Shown one piece after another: positions 39,206-48,633 of a DNA stretch of 64,000 nucleotides. The translations under genes were made by a program, and so were the position numbers. The stretch covers positions 731,675-795,674 of the forward strand of contig JAJDCY010000010.1 in assembly GCA_029260595.1 (NCBI GenBank), in the 5' to 3' direction. The stretch comes from Phycisphaeraceae bacterium (GTDB lineage: Bacteria; Planctomycetota; Phycisphaerae; Phycisphaerales; Phycisphaeraceae). The notes beneath the pieces are model-generated. The model was given only the letters and a program-made list of their open reading frames with translations, was not told the origin of the DNA and made no database searches. Every line of letters begins with the position of its first letter. Positions within the stretch are counted from its first letter, which is position 1.

Positions 39206-39402
39206 GCAATTCCGCTGTGTTCGCCCGCCGAGCGGCCTGCAGGCACGGGTGGCCGCCCCCACCCGTTGTAACCGTCACAGACGCCGGCCCACGGTGGAAT
39301 TCGCTTGCCGTCCACTGGCATGTCGCGCCGCTGAATCGGTTAGTTGGACTGACGACGCCGAACCCGGCGGCGCTCGACAAAACAACGAGGCACCAGCGAG
39401 CT

Positions 39403-39879
39403 ATGTTCCGACCGCACTCAGCCATCCCGATTCTCCTGTTGGCGGTATTGACCGCCGTCGTGAGCTTCCAGGCCGGGCGGGTTCGTCACGGTGGGAACCT
39501 TGAGGGCGAGATCGATTTTGGCCGGCGCGCTCATCGCGGTGGGCAGGCGGCTGCACAGGGCGACGGGCGCATCCTCTCGCTGCCGATCCCCGGGCCGGTC
39601 GAAGCGACCGATCCGACAGTCGGCGTCGAAGCACCCAACCGAAACAGTGAACCGTTCATCACACCCGTCGGGATGCACATGCGGTCGGTATCCGTGATGC
39701 CCGTGATGGGCGGGCTCGGCGTTGACCCCGGGCGAGTCGCACACAACACGCTGATCGCCAACCCCGCGCCGGCGTCGGTGGCCCTTCTGGGGGTCGGGGT
39801 TTGGCTGATCGGTCCACGATACCGAAGGCATCGCCGGCGGCTGGCGGTGTACTACTCCCGCGCGAATGCGCTGCGTTAA
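39403..39879 (+). CDS. Small exported protein with PEP-CTERM-like end
   Basis: A 158-residue protein starting at the ATG at 39403; the longer frame to 39103 overlaps coaD. An N-terminal hydrophobic segment (AIPILLLAVLTAVVSFQAG) would direct export. The middle is low-complexity and Gly/Pro-rich. The C-terminus, PAPASVALLGVGVWLIG followed by an Arg-rich tail, resembles a PEP-CTERM signal with Ala for the usual Glu. The sequence ends a further 13 residues beyond the basic cluster. A clear hairpin plus T-rich terminator follows the stop. Confidence 0.55.
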   Translation: MFRPHSAIPILLLAVLTAVVSFQAGRVRHGGNLEGEIDFGRRAHRGGQAAAQGDGRILSLPIPGPVEATDPTVGVEAPNRNSEPFITPVGMHMRSVSVMPVMGGLGVDPGRVAHNTLIANPAPASVALLGVGVWLIGPRYRRHRRRLAVYYSRANALR

Positions 39880-39912
39880 CAGTAGCGCATGGGGATAAAG
39901 AAACCCTGGATC

Positions 39913-39959
39913 GGGCCTCGAACCGGCTTGCCTCCCCGGTCGAGGCCCTTTTTCTTTTC
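39913..39959 (+). terminator. Rho-independent terminator after the 39403 gene
   Basis: A GC-rich stem pairs GGGCCTCGA with TCGAGGCCC, extended inside by ACCGG/CCGGT. A T-rich run TTTTTCTTTTC follows directly. It lies about 35 bases after the stop and would separate this gene from recG. Confidence 0.8.
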
Positions 39960-40038
39960 TGATTTAGCGCCTTCGAGAACGCCGCGAGCCGCGGCGCGGA
40001 TCGCACGCCGCTTGCCGAAGGGCGCATCGCGGTCGGGT

Positions 40039-40044
40039 TACACT
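40039..40044 (+). promoter_or_regulatory. Candidate -10 element for leaderless recG
   Basis: TACACT (4 of 6 to TATAAT) ends 7 bases before the recG ATG, so the transcript would start at the start codon. There is no Shine-Dalgarno sequence and no strong -35. Confidence 0.4.
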
Positions 40045-40051
40045 CTGTCCG

Positions 40052-42250
40052 ATGACCGAGCCCGCCCCGCCGAGCCAATCGATGACGCTGTCGACACCGG
40101 TGTCGGTGCTGCCCGGTGTCGGTGAGCACCGAGCGCCGGCGTGGGAAAAGCTTGGGCTCCGCACGGTGCTCGATCTGATCCGGCACCTCCCGTCCAGGTA
40201 TGAGCAGGAGTTCGCCGAAGGCTCGATCGCGGACCTGCCGATGCAGGGGCACGGGTCGGCACGCGGGACGGTCGTGTCGACGCGCTACGTCCCCGGCGGG
40301 CGCGGGCGCAACCGGCGCGGTCGTTTCCAGGCCCGGCTGGAGGACCACTCGGGTAAGATCGATGTCGTTTGGTTCAACGGCTCGTACCTGCGCGACAAGC
40401 TCCACGCGGGGATGACGATCCGGGTGGCCGGCAAGGCGCAGGCGTACCAGGGCCACGCTCAACTGGTGAACCCGCAGTGGGAGGAGCTTGACGAGTCCGA
40501 TCAGCCGCCCGCGACGCGGGATCGGATTCGCCCGGTCTATCCCGCGAGCGAGCAGGTGCCGTCCAGGGCGATCGAAACCGTGATCACGGCAGCGCTGCCG
40601 CAGGTCCACGGGGCGTTGGCCGATCCACTGCCGGGCGACTATCTCGAACAGCGGGCATTGCCGGACCTGGCCGCGGCGTACCGCGCGGTGCACCTGCCTG
40701 ACCGGGAGGAAGACTACAAATCTGGCCGCCGGCGGTTGATCTACAACGAGCTGCTGCTGCTCCAACTCGGGATCGCGATCCGCCGCCACTATGCGCGGAC
40801 GCGCCTGCGTGCATGGCCTTTGAATCGCACTGAGGCGATCGATGAGCATATCCGCGAGCGGTTCCCGTTTGACCTAACCGAGGCTCAGGACCAGGTGATC
40901 GGTGAGATCGCCGCCGACCTGGAACAAACCAAACCGATGAACCGACTGCTTCAGGGCGACGTCGGTGCGGGTAAAACGGTTGTGGCTCTGTACGCGATGC
41001 TTTTGGCTGTCGCGGATCGCAAGCAGGCAGCGCTGATGGCGCCGACCGAGTTGTTGGCCGAGCAGCACTACGCGTCGATCTCGGAGATGCTGCGCGACTC
41101 GACCGTGCGCGTCGCGCTGCTGACCAGCGGGCAGGTGGCCGCGGGCAGCGCACAGCGTGAGGCGTTGCTTGGGGAGATCGAGCGTGGGCGGTACGACATC
41201 ATCATCGGGACGTCGGCGTTGCTGTCCGATGCCGTCCGGTTCCACGATTTGGCTGTGGCAGTCGTGGATGAGCAGCACCGATTCGGTGTGCACCAGCGGG
41301 CGGCGCTGCGGTCCATGACGGCGCGGCCTTCGTCCGATCAGGCGACCGATCCGGATGCCGCGCCCGCGGAGTTGGTCGAGGCGTATCGATCGCCACATTA
41401 CCTGGTGATGACCGCCACGCCGATCCCGCGGTCTCTAAGCCTGACGCTTTTCGGTGATCTGGATGTCTCGGTGCTCAGCGGTCTGCCGCCGGGAAGGTCG
41501 GCGATCACCACCCGTGTCGTACTGCCGGATCAAGCCGACAAGGTCTACCACTACCTTGCCGGCCGGGTCGAAGCAGGCGAGCAGGCGTATATCGTCTTGC
41601 CGGCCATCGAAGCGTCCGAGCATGAGTCGGCCCGTGACCTGAAAAATCTGCGCGCCCACCAAAAATTATTGGCCGAGAAGTATTTTCCCGGCGTGCACGT
41701 CGCGTCGGTGCACGGGCGTCTCAAACGCCGCACACGCGAGTCCGTCATGGCGCGGTTCCGCGCGGGGCGTGTGGGCGTGCTTGTGGCGACGACGGTGATC
41801 GAGGTCGGCGTGGACGTGCCCAACGCGACGATCATGGTGATCGAGCACGCCGAGCGGTTCGGTTTGGCGCAGCTTCATCAGTTACGCGGGCGCATCGGGC
41901 GCGGGAAGGGCGGGCCCAAGAGCCTGTGTGTGTTCATCGCGGACCCGAATAACCCAGACGCCGCGCAGCGCATGGAGGCGATCGGTTCGACGACGGACGG
42001 CTTCGCAATCGCAGAGAAAGACCTGGTGATCCGCGGGATGGGCGAGTTCTTCGGCACACGCCAGCACGGTGCGCCGCCGCTGCGCATTGCGCGCCTCCCG
42101 GAGGACATGGACCTGCTGCGGCTTGCCCGCCACGATGCTCAACAAATCGTCCAGGCTGATCCAACCCTGACCGACCCGGCCAATACGCGGCTGCGCAAGG
42201 TATTGATCCAGCAGTACGGCAACAGCCTGGGCTTGATCGACGTCGGGTGA
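40052..42250 (+). CDS. recG: ATP-dependent DNA helicase RecG
   Basis: RecG remodels stalled forks and branched DNA by regression. The 732-residue protein has the N-terminal wedge/OB domain (about 30-180, with LIRHLPSRYEQ and GRFQARLEDHSGKI). Superfamily 2 helicase motifs follow: Walker A GDVGAGKT, VVDEQHRFGV (DExH-type), TATPIPRSL, and motif VI QLRGRIGRG. The C-terminal RecG-specific region carries LVIRGMGEFFGTRQHG. The first ATG is preferred because a -10-like element lies exactly where a leaderless start would need it; an ATG ten codons later is the alternative. Confidence 0.95.
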   Translation: MTEPAPPSQSMTLSTPVSVLPGVGEHRAPAWEKLGLRTVLDLIRHLPSRYEQEFAEGSIADLPMQGHGSARGTVVSTRYVPGGRGRNRRGRFQARLEDHSGKIDVVWFNGSYLRDKLHAGMTIRVAGKAQAYQGHAQLVNPQWEELDESDQPPATRDRIRPVYPASEQVPSRAIETVITAALPQVHGALADPLPGDYLEQRALPDLAAAYRAVHLPDREEDYKSGRRRLIYNELLLLQLGIAIRRHYARTRLRAWPLNRTEAIDEHIRERFPFDLTEAQDQVIGEIAADLEQTKPMNRLLQGDVGAGKTVVALYAMLLAVADRKQAALMAPTELLAEQHYASISEMLRDSTVRVALLTSGQVAAGSAQREALLGEIERGRYDIIIGTSALLSDAVRFHDLAVAVVDEQHRFGVHQRAALRSMTARPSSDQATDPDAAPAELVEAYRSPHYLVMTATPIPRSLSLTLFGDLDVSVLSGLPPGRSAITTRVVLPDQADKVYHYLAGRVEAGEQAYIVLPAIEASEHESARDLKNLRAHQKLLAEKYFPGVHVASVHGRLKRRTRESVMARFRAGRVGVLVATTVIEVGVDVPNATIMVIEHAERFGLAQLHQLRGRIGRGKGGPKSLCVFIADPNNPDAAQRMEAIGSTTDGFAIAEKDLVIRGMGEFFGTRQHGAPPLRIARLPEDMDLLRLARHDAQQIVQADPTLTDPANTRLRKVLIQQYGNSLGLIDVG

Positions 42251-42430
42251 TGGCGGACGGCCCGGCCGGGGTGCACTGCGCGTCCGATAAAGCGTTGGTT
42301 TGTGCCACTGGCAACACTTGGCCGGGCATGGGGGTCAAACTAAAGAAGAGTACTCAATCTGGCAATCTAACGGGCCGATAGCTGAACACTGCCGCAATTG
42401 AACACCCGGGGGACATTTAGAGGAGCCCCG

Positions 42431-44395
42431 ATGTTCGATAAGGTTTTAGAGTGCACCAGCCTCCCGACTTTCCCAACCATTGCCACTGAGTTGTTGGAAC
42501 TGACCCGCGACCCCGACGTGGGGCTCGACGACATCGCCAAGCTGATCATGGGCGATCAAGGCTTGGCCGGCAAGGTGCTCAAAACGGTCAATTCCAGTTT
42601 CTACGGCTTGTCGCAGCCGTGCACGAGTATCGAGCGCGCGCTCGGGTTTCTCGGTATCAAGGCCGTCAAGTCGCTAGTCCTCAGCTTCAGTGTGGTCCGT
42701 GTCACCGAGGGCATGGCGGGCGAGGGATCGTTCGACATGGCCGACTACTGGCGGCGGACGATCTGCGCCGCCAGTGGAGCGCGGCAGATCGCTGTGGCCA
42801 CCAAAGCCTGCGACCCCGACGACGCGTTCACGGCCGGGCTGTTCCAGGACATGGGGATATTGGCGTGCGTCGTCGCGATCCCGAGCGAGTACGAGAAAGT
42901 CGTGGCCGGCGCTCCTGCCGATCACGCCAAGCTCCCCGATCACGAGAAGCAAACGCTCGGATTCACTCACGCCGAGGTCGGCGCTGCTTTGGCTAAGAAG
43001 TGGAAGCTCTCGGACCTGATTGTTCAAAGCATCCGGCACCATCACGACCCCGAACAAGCGGACGCAGCCGATCAGCCTGTCGCCAAGTCCGTTGCGCTGG
43101 GCCGGATGGCCGCGGAGGTGATTGCGGCGGATCGGGTCGCCCAGCCACTCGCGGACTTGATGGTCAAAGCAAGCGCGTGGTTCAGTCGCGAGAACCAGCA
43201 GGTCGAGATGCTCCTAGATCAGATCAGCGCGACTGCGAGCGAACTGGCGGGGATCCTCGACCAGCAGATCGGGGAGGTTCCGGACGCGGCGAAGATCCTG
43301 GCGATGGCCAACGAGCAACTCGTCGAGCAGCAGATGCAGTCTCACCGCGACACCGCAGTGCTTGAGCAGAAAGCACAGGACCTGGAGACTCAGACGGTGA
43401 CGGATGCGTTGACCGGTGCGGCCAACCGCAAGCGGTTTGACCGGGAGATCGAGAAGTGCTTCCAACAAGCCGTAACCAACCGCACGCCGTTGTCGGTGTT
43501 GTTCATCGATGCGGATCGCTTCAAGGCGGTGAACGATACGCACGGGCACCAGGCGGGCGACGTGGTTCTGCAGGATATCGCCGGGCGGATGATCAAGGTG
43601 GTTGGGTCGTGTGGGACGGTGTGTCGGTACGGTGGTGAGGAGTTCGCGGTGATTCTCCCAAAGTTCGATGTCGATAGAGGGCTTCGTTTCGCGGAGTTGC
43701 TGCGATCTGCGATCGCCGACAAACCGGTGGATCTGTCTCAGGTTGACGGAGCGCCGCCGACGCTGAACATCACGGCAAGCTTCGGGCTCGGAACCTACAT
43801 CCCTGTGAATGCCAACGCCGCCACCTCGGCAACGCAATTGGTGCAGGAAGCGGACCGAGCCGTCTACGACGCCAAGGAGGCCGGGCGCAATTGCGTCAGG
43901 CTGTTCGATGCGGCTGCGTCAGGCGCATCGTCGCCGGGCAACTTATCTCCCCCACCGCCATCCCCAGCCGATGGACCGGCGGCACCCGGCGACGGCGGGC
44001 TCAGGGTTCTGCTCGTCGAAGGCGACCCCCTCGCCGCGAAGTACCTACAGGTCGTGCTATCGAGTCAAGCGTCCGTACAGATCACAAGTGTTCCGTCTCG
44101 GGATGCGGCGACCAACCTGCTTAAGCGCGTCGCAGGCGACCCATCTCAACGCCCGGATATCGTGCTCTGCGAGATGGATCTTCCCGACGGTCGTGGGTTG
44201 GAGGTGCTCAAGGCTGTTGAGGCATCCCCGTCGCTCGAATCGGTCGCGGTTCAACTGATCACCTCCGACGCGGTCGCGGCAAAACCTTCAGCCGGTGGCC
44301 GTGCCCAGTTCGTCTCCAAACAGACCATCGTCGAAGACCCGCAAGGCTGGGCCAGGGGATTGATCGAGCGGGTCGCGCCGGCGATCACTGTCTAG
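42431..44395 (+). CDS. HDOD - GGDEF - pseudoreceiver regulator
   Basis: The ATG at 42431 has AGGAG at ideal spacing and gives 654 residues. An HDOD domain (about 8-210) is a signalling output fold. The GGDEF domain follows a coiled-coil segment and has an intact GGEEF active site (401-405), so cyclic-di-GMP synthesis is likely. The I-site RxxD, expected just before RYGGEEF, reads GSCG, so product inhibition through it should be absent. A C-terminal receiver domain (from about 524) has the phosphoacceptor Asp replaced by Glu581 in CEMDLPDG, and its acidic pocket reads EGD. The Lys after the final strand remains. That points to a constitutive or non-phosphorylated receiver. Partners are unknown. 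Confidence 0.88.
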   Translation: MFDKVLECTSLPTFPTIATELLELTRDPDVGLDDIAKLIMGDQGLAGKVLKTVNSSFYGLSQPCTSIERALGFLGIKAVKSLVLSFSVVRVTEGMAGEGSFDMADYWRRTICAASGARQIAVATKACDPDDAFTAGLFQDMGILACVVAIPSEYEKVVAGAPADHAKLPDHEKQTLGFTHAEVGAALAKKWKLSDLIVQSIRHHHDPEQADAADQPVAKSVALGRMAAEVIAADRVAQPLADLMVKASAWFSRENQQVEMLLDQISATASELAGILDQQIGEVPDAAKILAMANEQLVEQQMQSHRDTAVLEQKAQDLETQTVTDALTGAANRKRFDREIEKCFQQAVTNRTPLSVLFIDADRFKAVNDTHGHQAGDVVLQDIAGRMIKVVGSCGTVCRYGGEEFAVILPKFDVDRGLRFAELLRSAIADKPVDLSQVDGAPPTLNITASFGLGTYIPVNANAATSATQLVQEADRAVYDAKEAGRNCVRLFDAAASGASSPGNLSPPPPSPADGPAAPGDGGLRVLLVEGDPLAAKYLQVVLSSQASVQITSVPSRDAATNLLKRVAGDPSQRPDIVLCEMDLPDGRGLEVLKAVEASPSLESVAVQLITSDAVAAKPSAGGRAQFVSKQTIVEDPQGWARGLIERVAPAITV

Positions 44396-44419
44396 ACGGC
44401 CATCCACGGCTAAGGCATG

Positions 44420-44448
44420 TTGTCGTAACCCGGTGCGCTTCCTACGAT
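44420..44448 (+). promoter_or_regulatory. Candidate promoter for near-leaderless MMPL gene
   Basis: TTGTCG (44420-44425) and TACGAT (44443-44448) are 17 bases apart. The GTG start of the exporter gene begins 10 bases after the -10, so the leader would be about two or three bases. Confidence 0.4.
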
Positions 44449-44457
44449 CCCCGGTCT

Positions 44458-47229
44458 GTGTTTGACCGACTCCGTCAGCATCTATTTGGGATCTGGGCGC
44501 GGTTCGTCTGTCGCCACCCGCTGTGGGTTCTGGCCGCGGCGCTGGCGGTTGCGGGCGGATCGGTGGGGGTCACCGTCGCGAAGCTGCGCTTTCAGCCGGA
44601 TCGCAACGCGCTGCTGTCGGAGTCGCTGGATTGGAACAAGCGGTTCGAACAGTGGCGCCAAAGCTTTCCCGGTAGCGAAGACATGTTTGTCGTCGTGGAC
44701 CCCGGTCCGGCCGAGGCGGCCGATCACACGGACCGGGTATCGGTTGCTCGTGACTTCGTCGATGAGCTGGGCGCTCAGCTAACAAAAGAATCGGATATCG
44801 AATCGGTGGTCTGGGGATTCACCCCAACCCCTCGGATGCTTTGGTTGGCACCGGTGGATGAGTTCGAGGCGGCGGTCGAACAGCTTAGCCCCGCACCCCT
44901 GCTCAAAGAGAGCGCAACACCCGGCGATCTGATCGCCAATGCAGTGCAGGGCGGAGTGGGGTCGCCGGATGATGCGGACTCGCCCCGCTTGATCGCGTCT
45001 CTCGATCAGCTTGGCTCCCTGATCGCCGCGATCGGGCATGTGTTGGCCGCACCCGCTGACAACCGCCCCGAGTTCGGTTCGATGGTCATGGGCGCGGGAT
45101 CGAGCGGGGCGGGACGGCAGTACCTGACCACGCACAACGGCAGACTGCTGCTGCTACGGATCACGCCGCGGCGGGACCCGGGTGCCATCAGCGCGTTCGC
45201 CGGGCCGATCAAGACCATCCGCGATCGGATCAGCGAGGTGTCCGGGAGCTACCCAGGCATCGACGTTGGGCTGACGGGGATTGATGTCATTGAATCGGAC
45301 GAGACCGATGCCGCGACGCGTGACAGTGCGATCGCCTCCGCGGCCGCATCGATTCTTATCGCGATCCTATTAGTCACGGCGTTTCATTCGTGGCGGGTTC
45401 CGTTGCTCGCGATGCTGGCGTTGCTGGTTGGGATCGCCTGGTCGTTCGGTTTCCTGACGTTGTCGATCGGGCACCTGCAGGTGTTAAGCGTGGTGTTCAT
45501 GGTGATATTGCTCGGGTTGGGGATTGATTTCGGCGTGCACCTGGCGTCGCATCTGGAACGGGTGCGGCCGAGTCATGACGATACGCCCGAAGGTTTCGCC
45601 GCGGCGTTGGCGAGCAGCTTCGATGCAGCGGGGCCGGGGATCATCACGGGTGCGATCACGACGGCGGCTGCGTTTGGGACAACGATGCTGACGGATTTTC
45701 GGGGCGTCGCGGAGATGGGGCAGATCGCGGCTGTGGGGATATTGTTGTGTTTGATCTCGATGTTTAGTGTTTTCCCGGCGCTGCTGCGGCTGATGCACTG
45801 GCGGCGCGACGCGGTGAGCGCGGTCGGGTCGCGGCGGGTCGAGGTGTACCGCGACCGCTGGGTTTTGCCTTTTGTGCGCTGCCCGTTTGTGACGGTGGGG
45901 CTGACAGCGGTATTGGTCGGTGTGTCGGTGTGGGCCGCGTCGGGGATGCGCTTCGATTACGACCTGATGAAGCTGCACCCACGCGGGTCGGCGAGCGTGC
46001 ATTGGCAGCAGCGGATCATTGACGACGGCGGGCAGACGATCTGGTCGGCGATCGTGGTCTGCGATGATGTCGCACATGCACGCGAGATTAAGGGGCGGCT
46101 TGAGACGCTGCCGTTGGTGTCACGGGTCGGCGGGGTTGGTCTGCTGTTTGATCAGGACGGTGACCGACAGGCAAAGCAAGATGCGGTAGAGCCATTGCGA
46201 TGGGTGCTCGGCGGCAGCGCGACCGATCCGCCCGCGCCGGGCGCGCGCGAAGCTACTGTTGATCGCGAAGCGGCCGGGCCACAGGATCAATCGCTTGTGG
46301 GCCAACTGATCGCGACACGATCTTCGGTCCAGGCGGTTGTGCGAAGCGGGGCAGCGACAGCCGTTCGGGAGCGGGTTACAGCGTTAACCAAAGAGATTGA
46401 TCGTGTTGTCGCAGACATCCGAAAGATGGATCAGGTTGTCCGTGACACACAGCTAAGACAGTTGCAGGCCGAGTATGACCAGTGGCGTGACCGGACCGCT
46501 AACAGAGTTGCAGCGATCATTGATGTGTCGCCGCTTGGTCCGGATGATCTGCCCGCCGAGCTTGTTCGGCCTTATGTGGGGGCGAGCGGGCCGTTGGCGG
46601 GGAAGTTGGCGCTCGAGGTCTTCCCGCGATTGCCCGATGACGGCTCGGTTGATGGGCCATTGGATCCGGGGTTTCTCCCGAAGTTTATCCTTCAACTCGA
46701 ACGAGAGGCACCGGGGGTGACGGGCGTGATCGTGCAGATCTACCGGTCGGGGCACCTCATTCAACACGCGTACAAGATGGCGGGGTTGTATGCGTTGATG
46801 GCGGTGTTTGTGTTGGTCTGGATCGACTTCCACTCCGTGCGTGACGCGGTGCTGACGCTCGCGCCGGTGGCGATCGGGTTCGCCGTCACATTCGGAGTGA
46901 TGCGTGCTTGTGGGATGAGTGTGAACCCGGCCAATATCATTGTGTTGCCGTTGATGTTTGGGATCGGGGTTGATGCGGGTGTTCACATGCTGCACCGCTA
47001 CCGGCAGCACCGACATGACGCGCCGCCTGGGCTTAGTCACGGGACGGGCAAGGGGATCACGGTGACGAGCTTGGCGACGATCATCGGATTCGGCGCGATG
47101 AGTTTTGCACGACACCGCGGGATCGCGGACCTCGGCCTTGTAATGGCGCTGGGTGTCGGGCTGACGTTACTGGCGTGCCTGATCGTGTTGCCCGCGATGC
47201 TGACGCTTCGTAACCGGTGGGCGCGGTAG
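44458..47229 (+). CDS. RND/MMPL superfamily exporter, HpnN-like
   Basis: A 923-residue GTG-initiated membrane protein with two repeats. Each has one helix, a large periplasmic loop and a five-helix cluster. Block GLGIDFGVHLASHLERVR in the first half and GIGVDAGVHMLHRYRQHR in the second mark the conserved membrane Asp positions of MMPL proteins. The loop of the second half has an inserted charged helix (about residues 640-670). The architecture matches the hopanoid-exporter (HpnN) group, but the substrate here is inferred only. It follows the GGDEF gene with a 62-base gap that contains its own promoter-like pair. Confidence 0.83.
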   Translation: MFDRLRQHLFGIWARFVCRHPLWVLAAALAVAGGSVGVTVAKLRFQPDRNALLSESLDWNKRFEQWRQSFPGSEDMFVVVDPGPAEAADHTDRVSVARDFVDELGAQLTKESDIESVVWGFTPTPRMLWLAPVDEFEAAVEQLSPAPLLKESATPGDLIANAVQGGVGSPDDADSPRLIASLDQLGSLIAAIGHVLAAPADNRPEFGSMVMGAGSSGAGRQYLTTHNGRLLLLRITPRRDPGAISAFAGPIKTIRDRISEVSGSYPGIDVGLTGIDVIESDETDAATRDSAIASAAASILIAILLVTAFHSWRVPLLAMLALLVGIAWSFGFLTLSIGHLQVLSVVFMVILLGLGIDFGVHLASHLERVRPSHDDTPEGFAAALASSFDAAGPGIITGAITTAAAFGTTMLTDFRGVAEMGQIAAVGILLCLISMFSVFPALLRLMHWRRDAVSAVGSRRVEVYRDRWVLPFVRCPFVTVGLTAVLVGVSVWAASGMRFDYDLMKLHPRGSASVHWQQRIIDDGGQTIWSAIVVCDDVAHAREIKGRLETLPLVSRVGGVGLLFDQDGDRQAKQDAVEPLRWVLGGSATDPPAPGAREATVDREAAGPQDQSLVGQLIATRSSVQAVVRSGAATAVRERVTALTKEIDRVVADIRKMDQVVRDTQLRQLQAEYDQWRDRTANRVAAIIDVSPLGPDDLPAELVRPYVGASGPLAGKLALEVFPRLPDDGSVDGPLDPGFLPKFILQLEREAPGVTGVIVQIYRSGHLIQHAYKMAGLYALMAVFVLVWIDFHSVRDAVLTLAPVAIGFAVTFGVMRACGMSVNPANIIVLPLMFGIGVDAGVHMLHRYRQHRHDAPPGLSHGTGKGITVTSLATIIGFGAMSFARHRGIADLGLVMALGVGLTLLACLIVLPAMLTLRNRWAR

Positions 47230-47235
47230 ACGCAA

Positions 47236-47718
47236 TCAGACTTTTTTCTGCGTGTTTGTGCCGCGGCGTTGGCGAAAGAAATCGGCGAGTAGTTGGGCGG
47301 ATTCGTCGGCGAGTACCGCGGGAACGACTGTTAGCCGGTGGTTGAAGCGAGGCTCCGTGCAGAGTTTGTGCAGGGTCTCGACGCAACCCATTTTGGGGTC
47401 GGTTGCGCCGTAAATCAGCCGGGCTACACGTGCATTGACCAGGGCGCCGGCGCACATCGGGCAAGGTTCGAGGGTTACCGCGATCGTGCAATCGGTCAGC
47501 CGCCAGGCATCAAGAGTTATAGCCGCGGTGCGCAGGGCGATAATCTCAGCGTGGGCGGTCGGGTCGTTGGTTGACTCGCGCAGGTTGTGAGCCTGGGCGA
47601 GAACTTGTTGTCCCTTGTAGACCACGGCACCGACGGGAACCTCGCCCTGCTGCGCGGCGAGGCGGGCCTGGTCCAACGCAAGACGCATCATGCCAAGATC
47701 GTTTTCGCTCGCGGTCAT
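47236..47718 (-). CDS. tadA: tRNA-specific adenosine deaminase TadA
   Basis: TadA converts A34 to inosine in the anticodon of tRNA-Arg(ACG). The 160-residue protein has the zinc and catalytic motifs HAE (His56, Glu58) and PCPMC (Cys86, Cys89), and the flanking GEVPVGAV strand typical of TadA. The ATG start is conserved in position relative to the family. It is convergent with the MMPL gene and lies 39 bases downstream of psd on the same strand. Confidence 0.93.
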   Translation of the reverse strand: MTASENDLGMMRLALDQARLAAQQGEVPVGAVVYKGQQVLAQAHNLRESTNDPTAHAEIIALRTAAITLDAWRLTDCTIAVTLEPCPMCAGALVNARVARLIYGATDPKMGCVETLHKLCTEPRFNHRLTVVPAVLADESAQLLADFFRQRRGTNTQKKV

Positions 47719-47757
47719 GCGCGGTCGTGGCCCGGTGTTGCGGGTGGTCGCCGCCGG

Positions 47758-48519
47758 TCAGGCCGGCTGTTCGAGAGGGTGTTTGGATTGCGTCGCGGAC
47801 AGAGAATCGGTTGGCTCGTCCGGCAACGGCTGCGGGCGTTCCTGTTGTGGGCGAGTCTCGCTTGGCGTCGGTGTGTAGCGCGCCAAGATCGTGACGCCGC
47901 CCACGACTCGGGCGCCTTGTTCGACGGCGACCTGTGGGTTGAGTTTGGCGGGGACGTAGAGCTCGGCCGTTGAGCCGAACTTGATGATCCCCGTCCGTTG
48001 GCCGCGCTGGAAGATATCGCCGACCTTCGCACCGCAAACAATCGTGCGCGCGATCAGCCCGGCGACCTGCCGTACCGCGGCGACGGGGTGATTGCGAGTC
48101 GGGTGCTCGAACACCGCCAGGGTTGATTCATTAACCTCGGCTGAGTCGGGGTTCAGGGCGTTGAGGTGCTTGCCCGGGCGGTGGGTGACCGAGGTGGTCT
48201 TGCCGTGACACGGGCACCGGATCACGTGTACATCCAGCACGCTAAGGAACACCCGGACGCACAAAGCGGGGCCGTCGAACGGGGCGAAGTGGTCGACGGT
48301 GTGGATCGAACTGACGCGCCCGTCAGAGGGGCTGACCATCACCGCGCGGTCCATCGGGGCGCGGCGCTCGGGGTCGCGGAAAAAACTCAGCAACGCGGCG
48401 GTGACGACAATCATCACAGCGGCCAGCGCGTACCACCCGACGGCAACCGAAGTCGCCGTGACCATCAATCCGATGGCAAGGATCGTTAACCACTCTCGTT
48501 TCGCGTAGCCGCTAAGCAT
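47758..48519 (-). CDS. psd: Phosphatidylserine decarboxylase proenzyme, short type
   Basis: Psd makes phosphatidylethanolamine from phosphatidylserine at the membrane. Start at ATG 48519 gives 253 residues; a GTG at 48579 would add 20 less conserved residues. Two hydrophobic segments near the N-terminus are followed by FFRDPERRAP, SPSDGRVSSI, the DVHVIRCP block, and the self-cleavage site F-G-S-T whose Ser becomes the pyruvoyl group. The C-terminal 50 residues are a Pro/Gln-rich extension beyond the fold. The gene is followed by tadA and no pssA is adjacent. Confidence 0.9.
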   Translation of the reverse strand: MLSGYAKREWLTILAIGLMVTATSVAVGWYALAAVMIVVTAALLSFFRDPERRAPMDRAVMVSPSDGRVSSIHTVDHFAPFDGPALCVRVFLSVLDVHVIRCPCHGKTTSVTHRPGKHLNALNPDSAEVNESTLAVFEHPTRNHPVAAVRQVAGLIARTIVCGAKVGDIFQRGQRTGIIKFGSTAELYVPAKLNPQVAVEQGARVVGGVTILARYTPTPSETRPQQERPQPLPDEPTDSLSATQSKHPLEQPA

Positions 48520-48633
48520 GGGTCTGGTTCGGGGCTGCGGGAGGCGCGAGCAACGGTAGGTTGCTGCGGCAGTGGTCACCGCCCCCGTTATGAATCGACG
48601 GTACTGCGGCTCGCCCGGATTCTCCCAAGGGTT

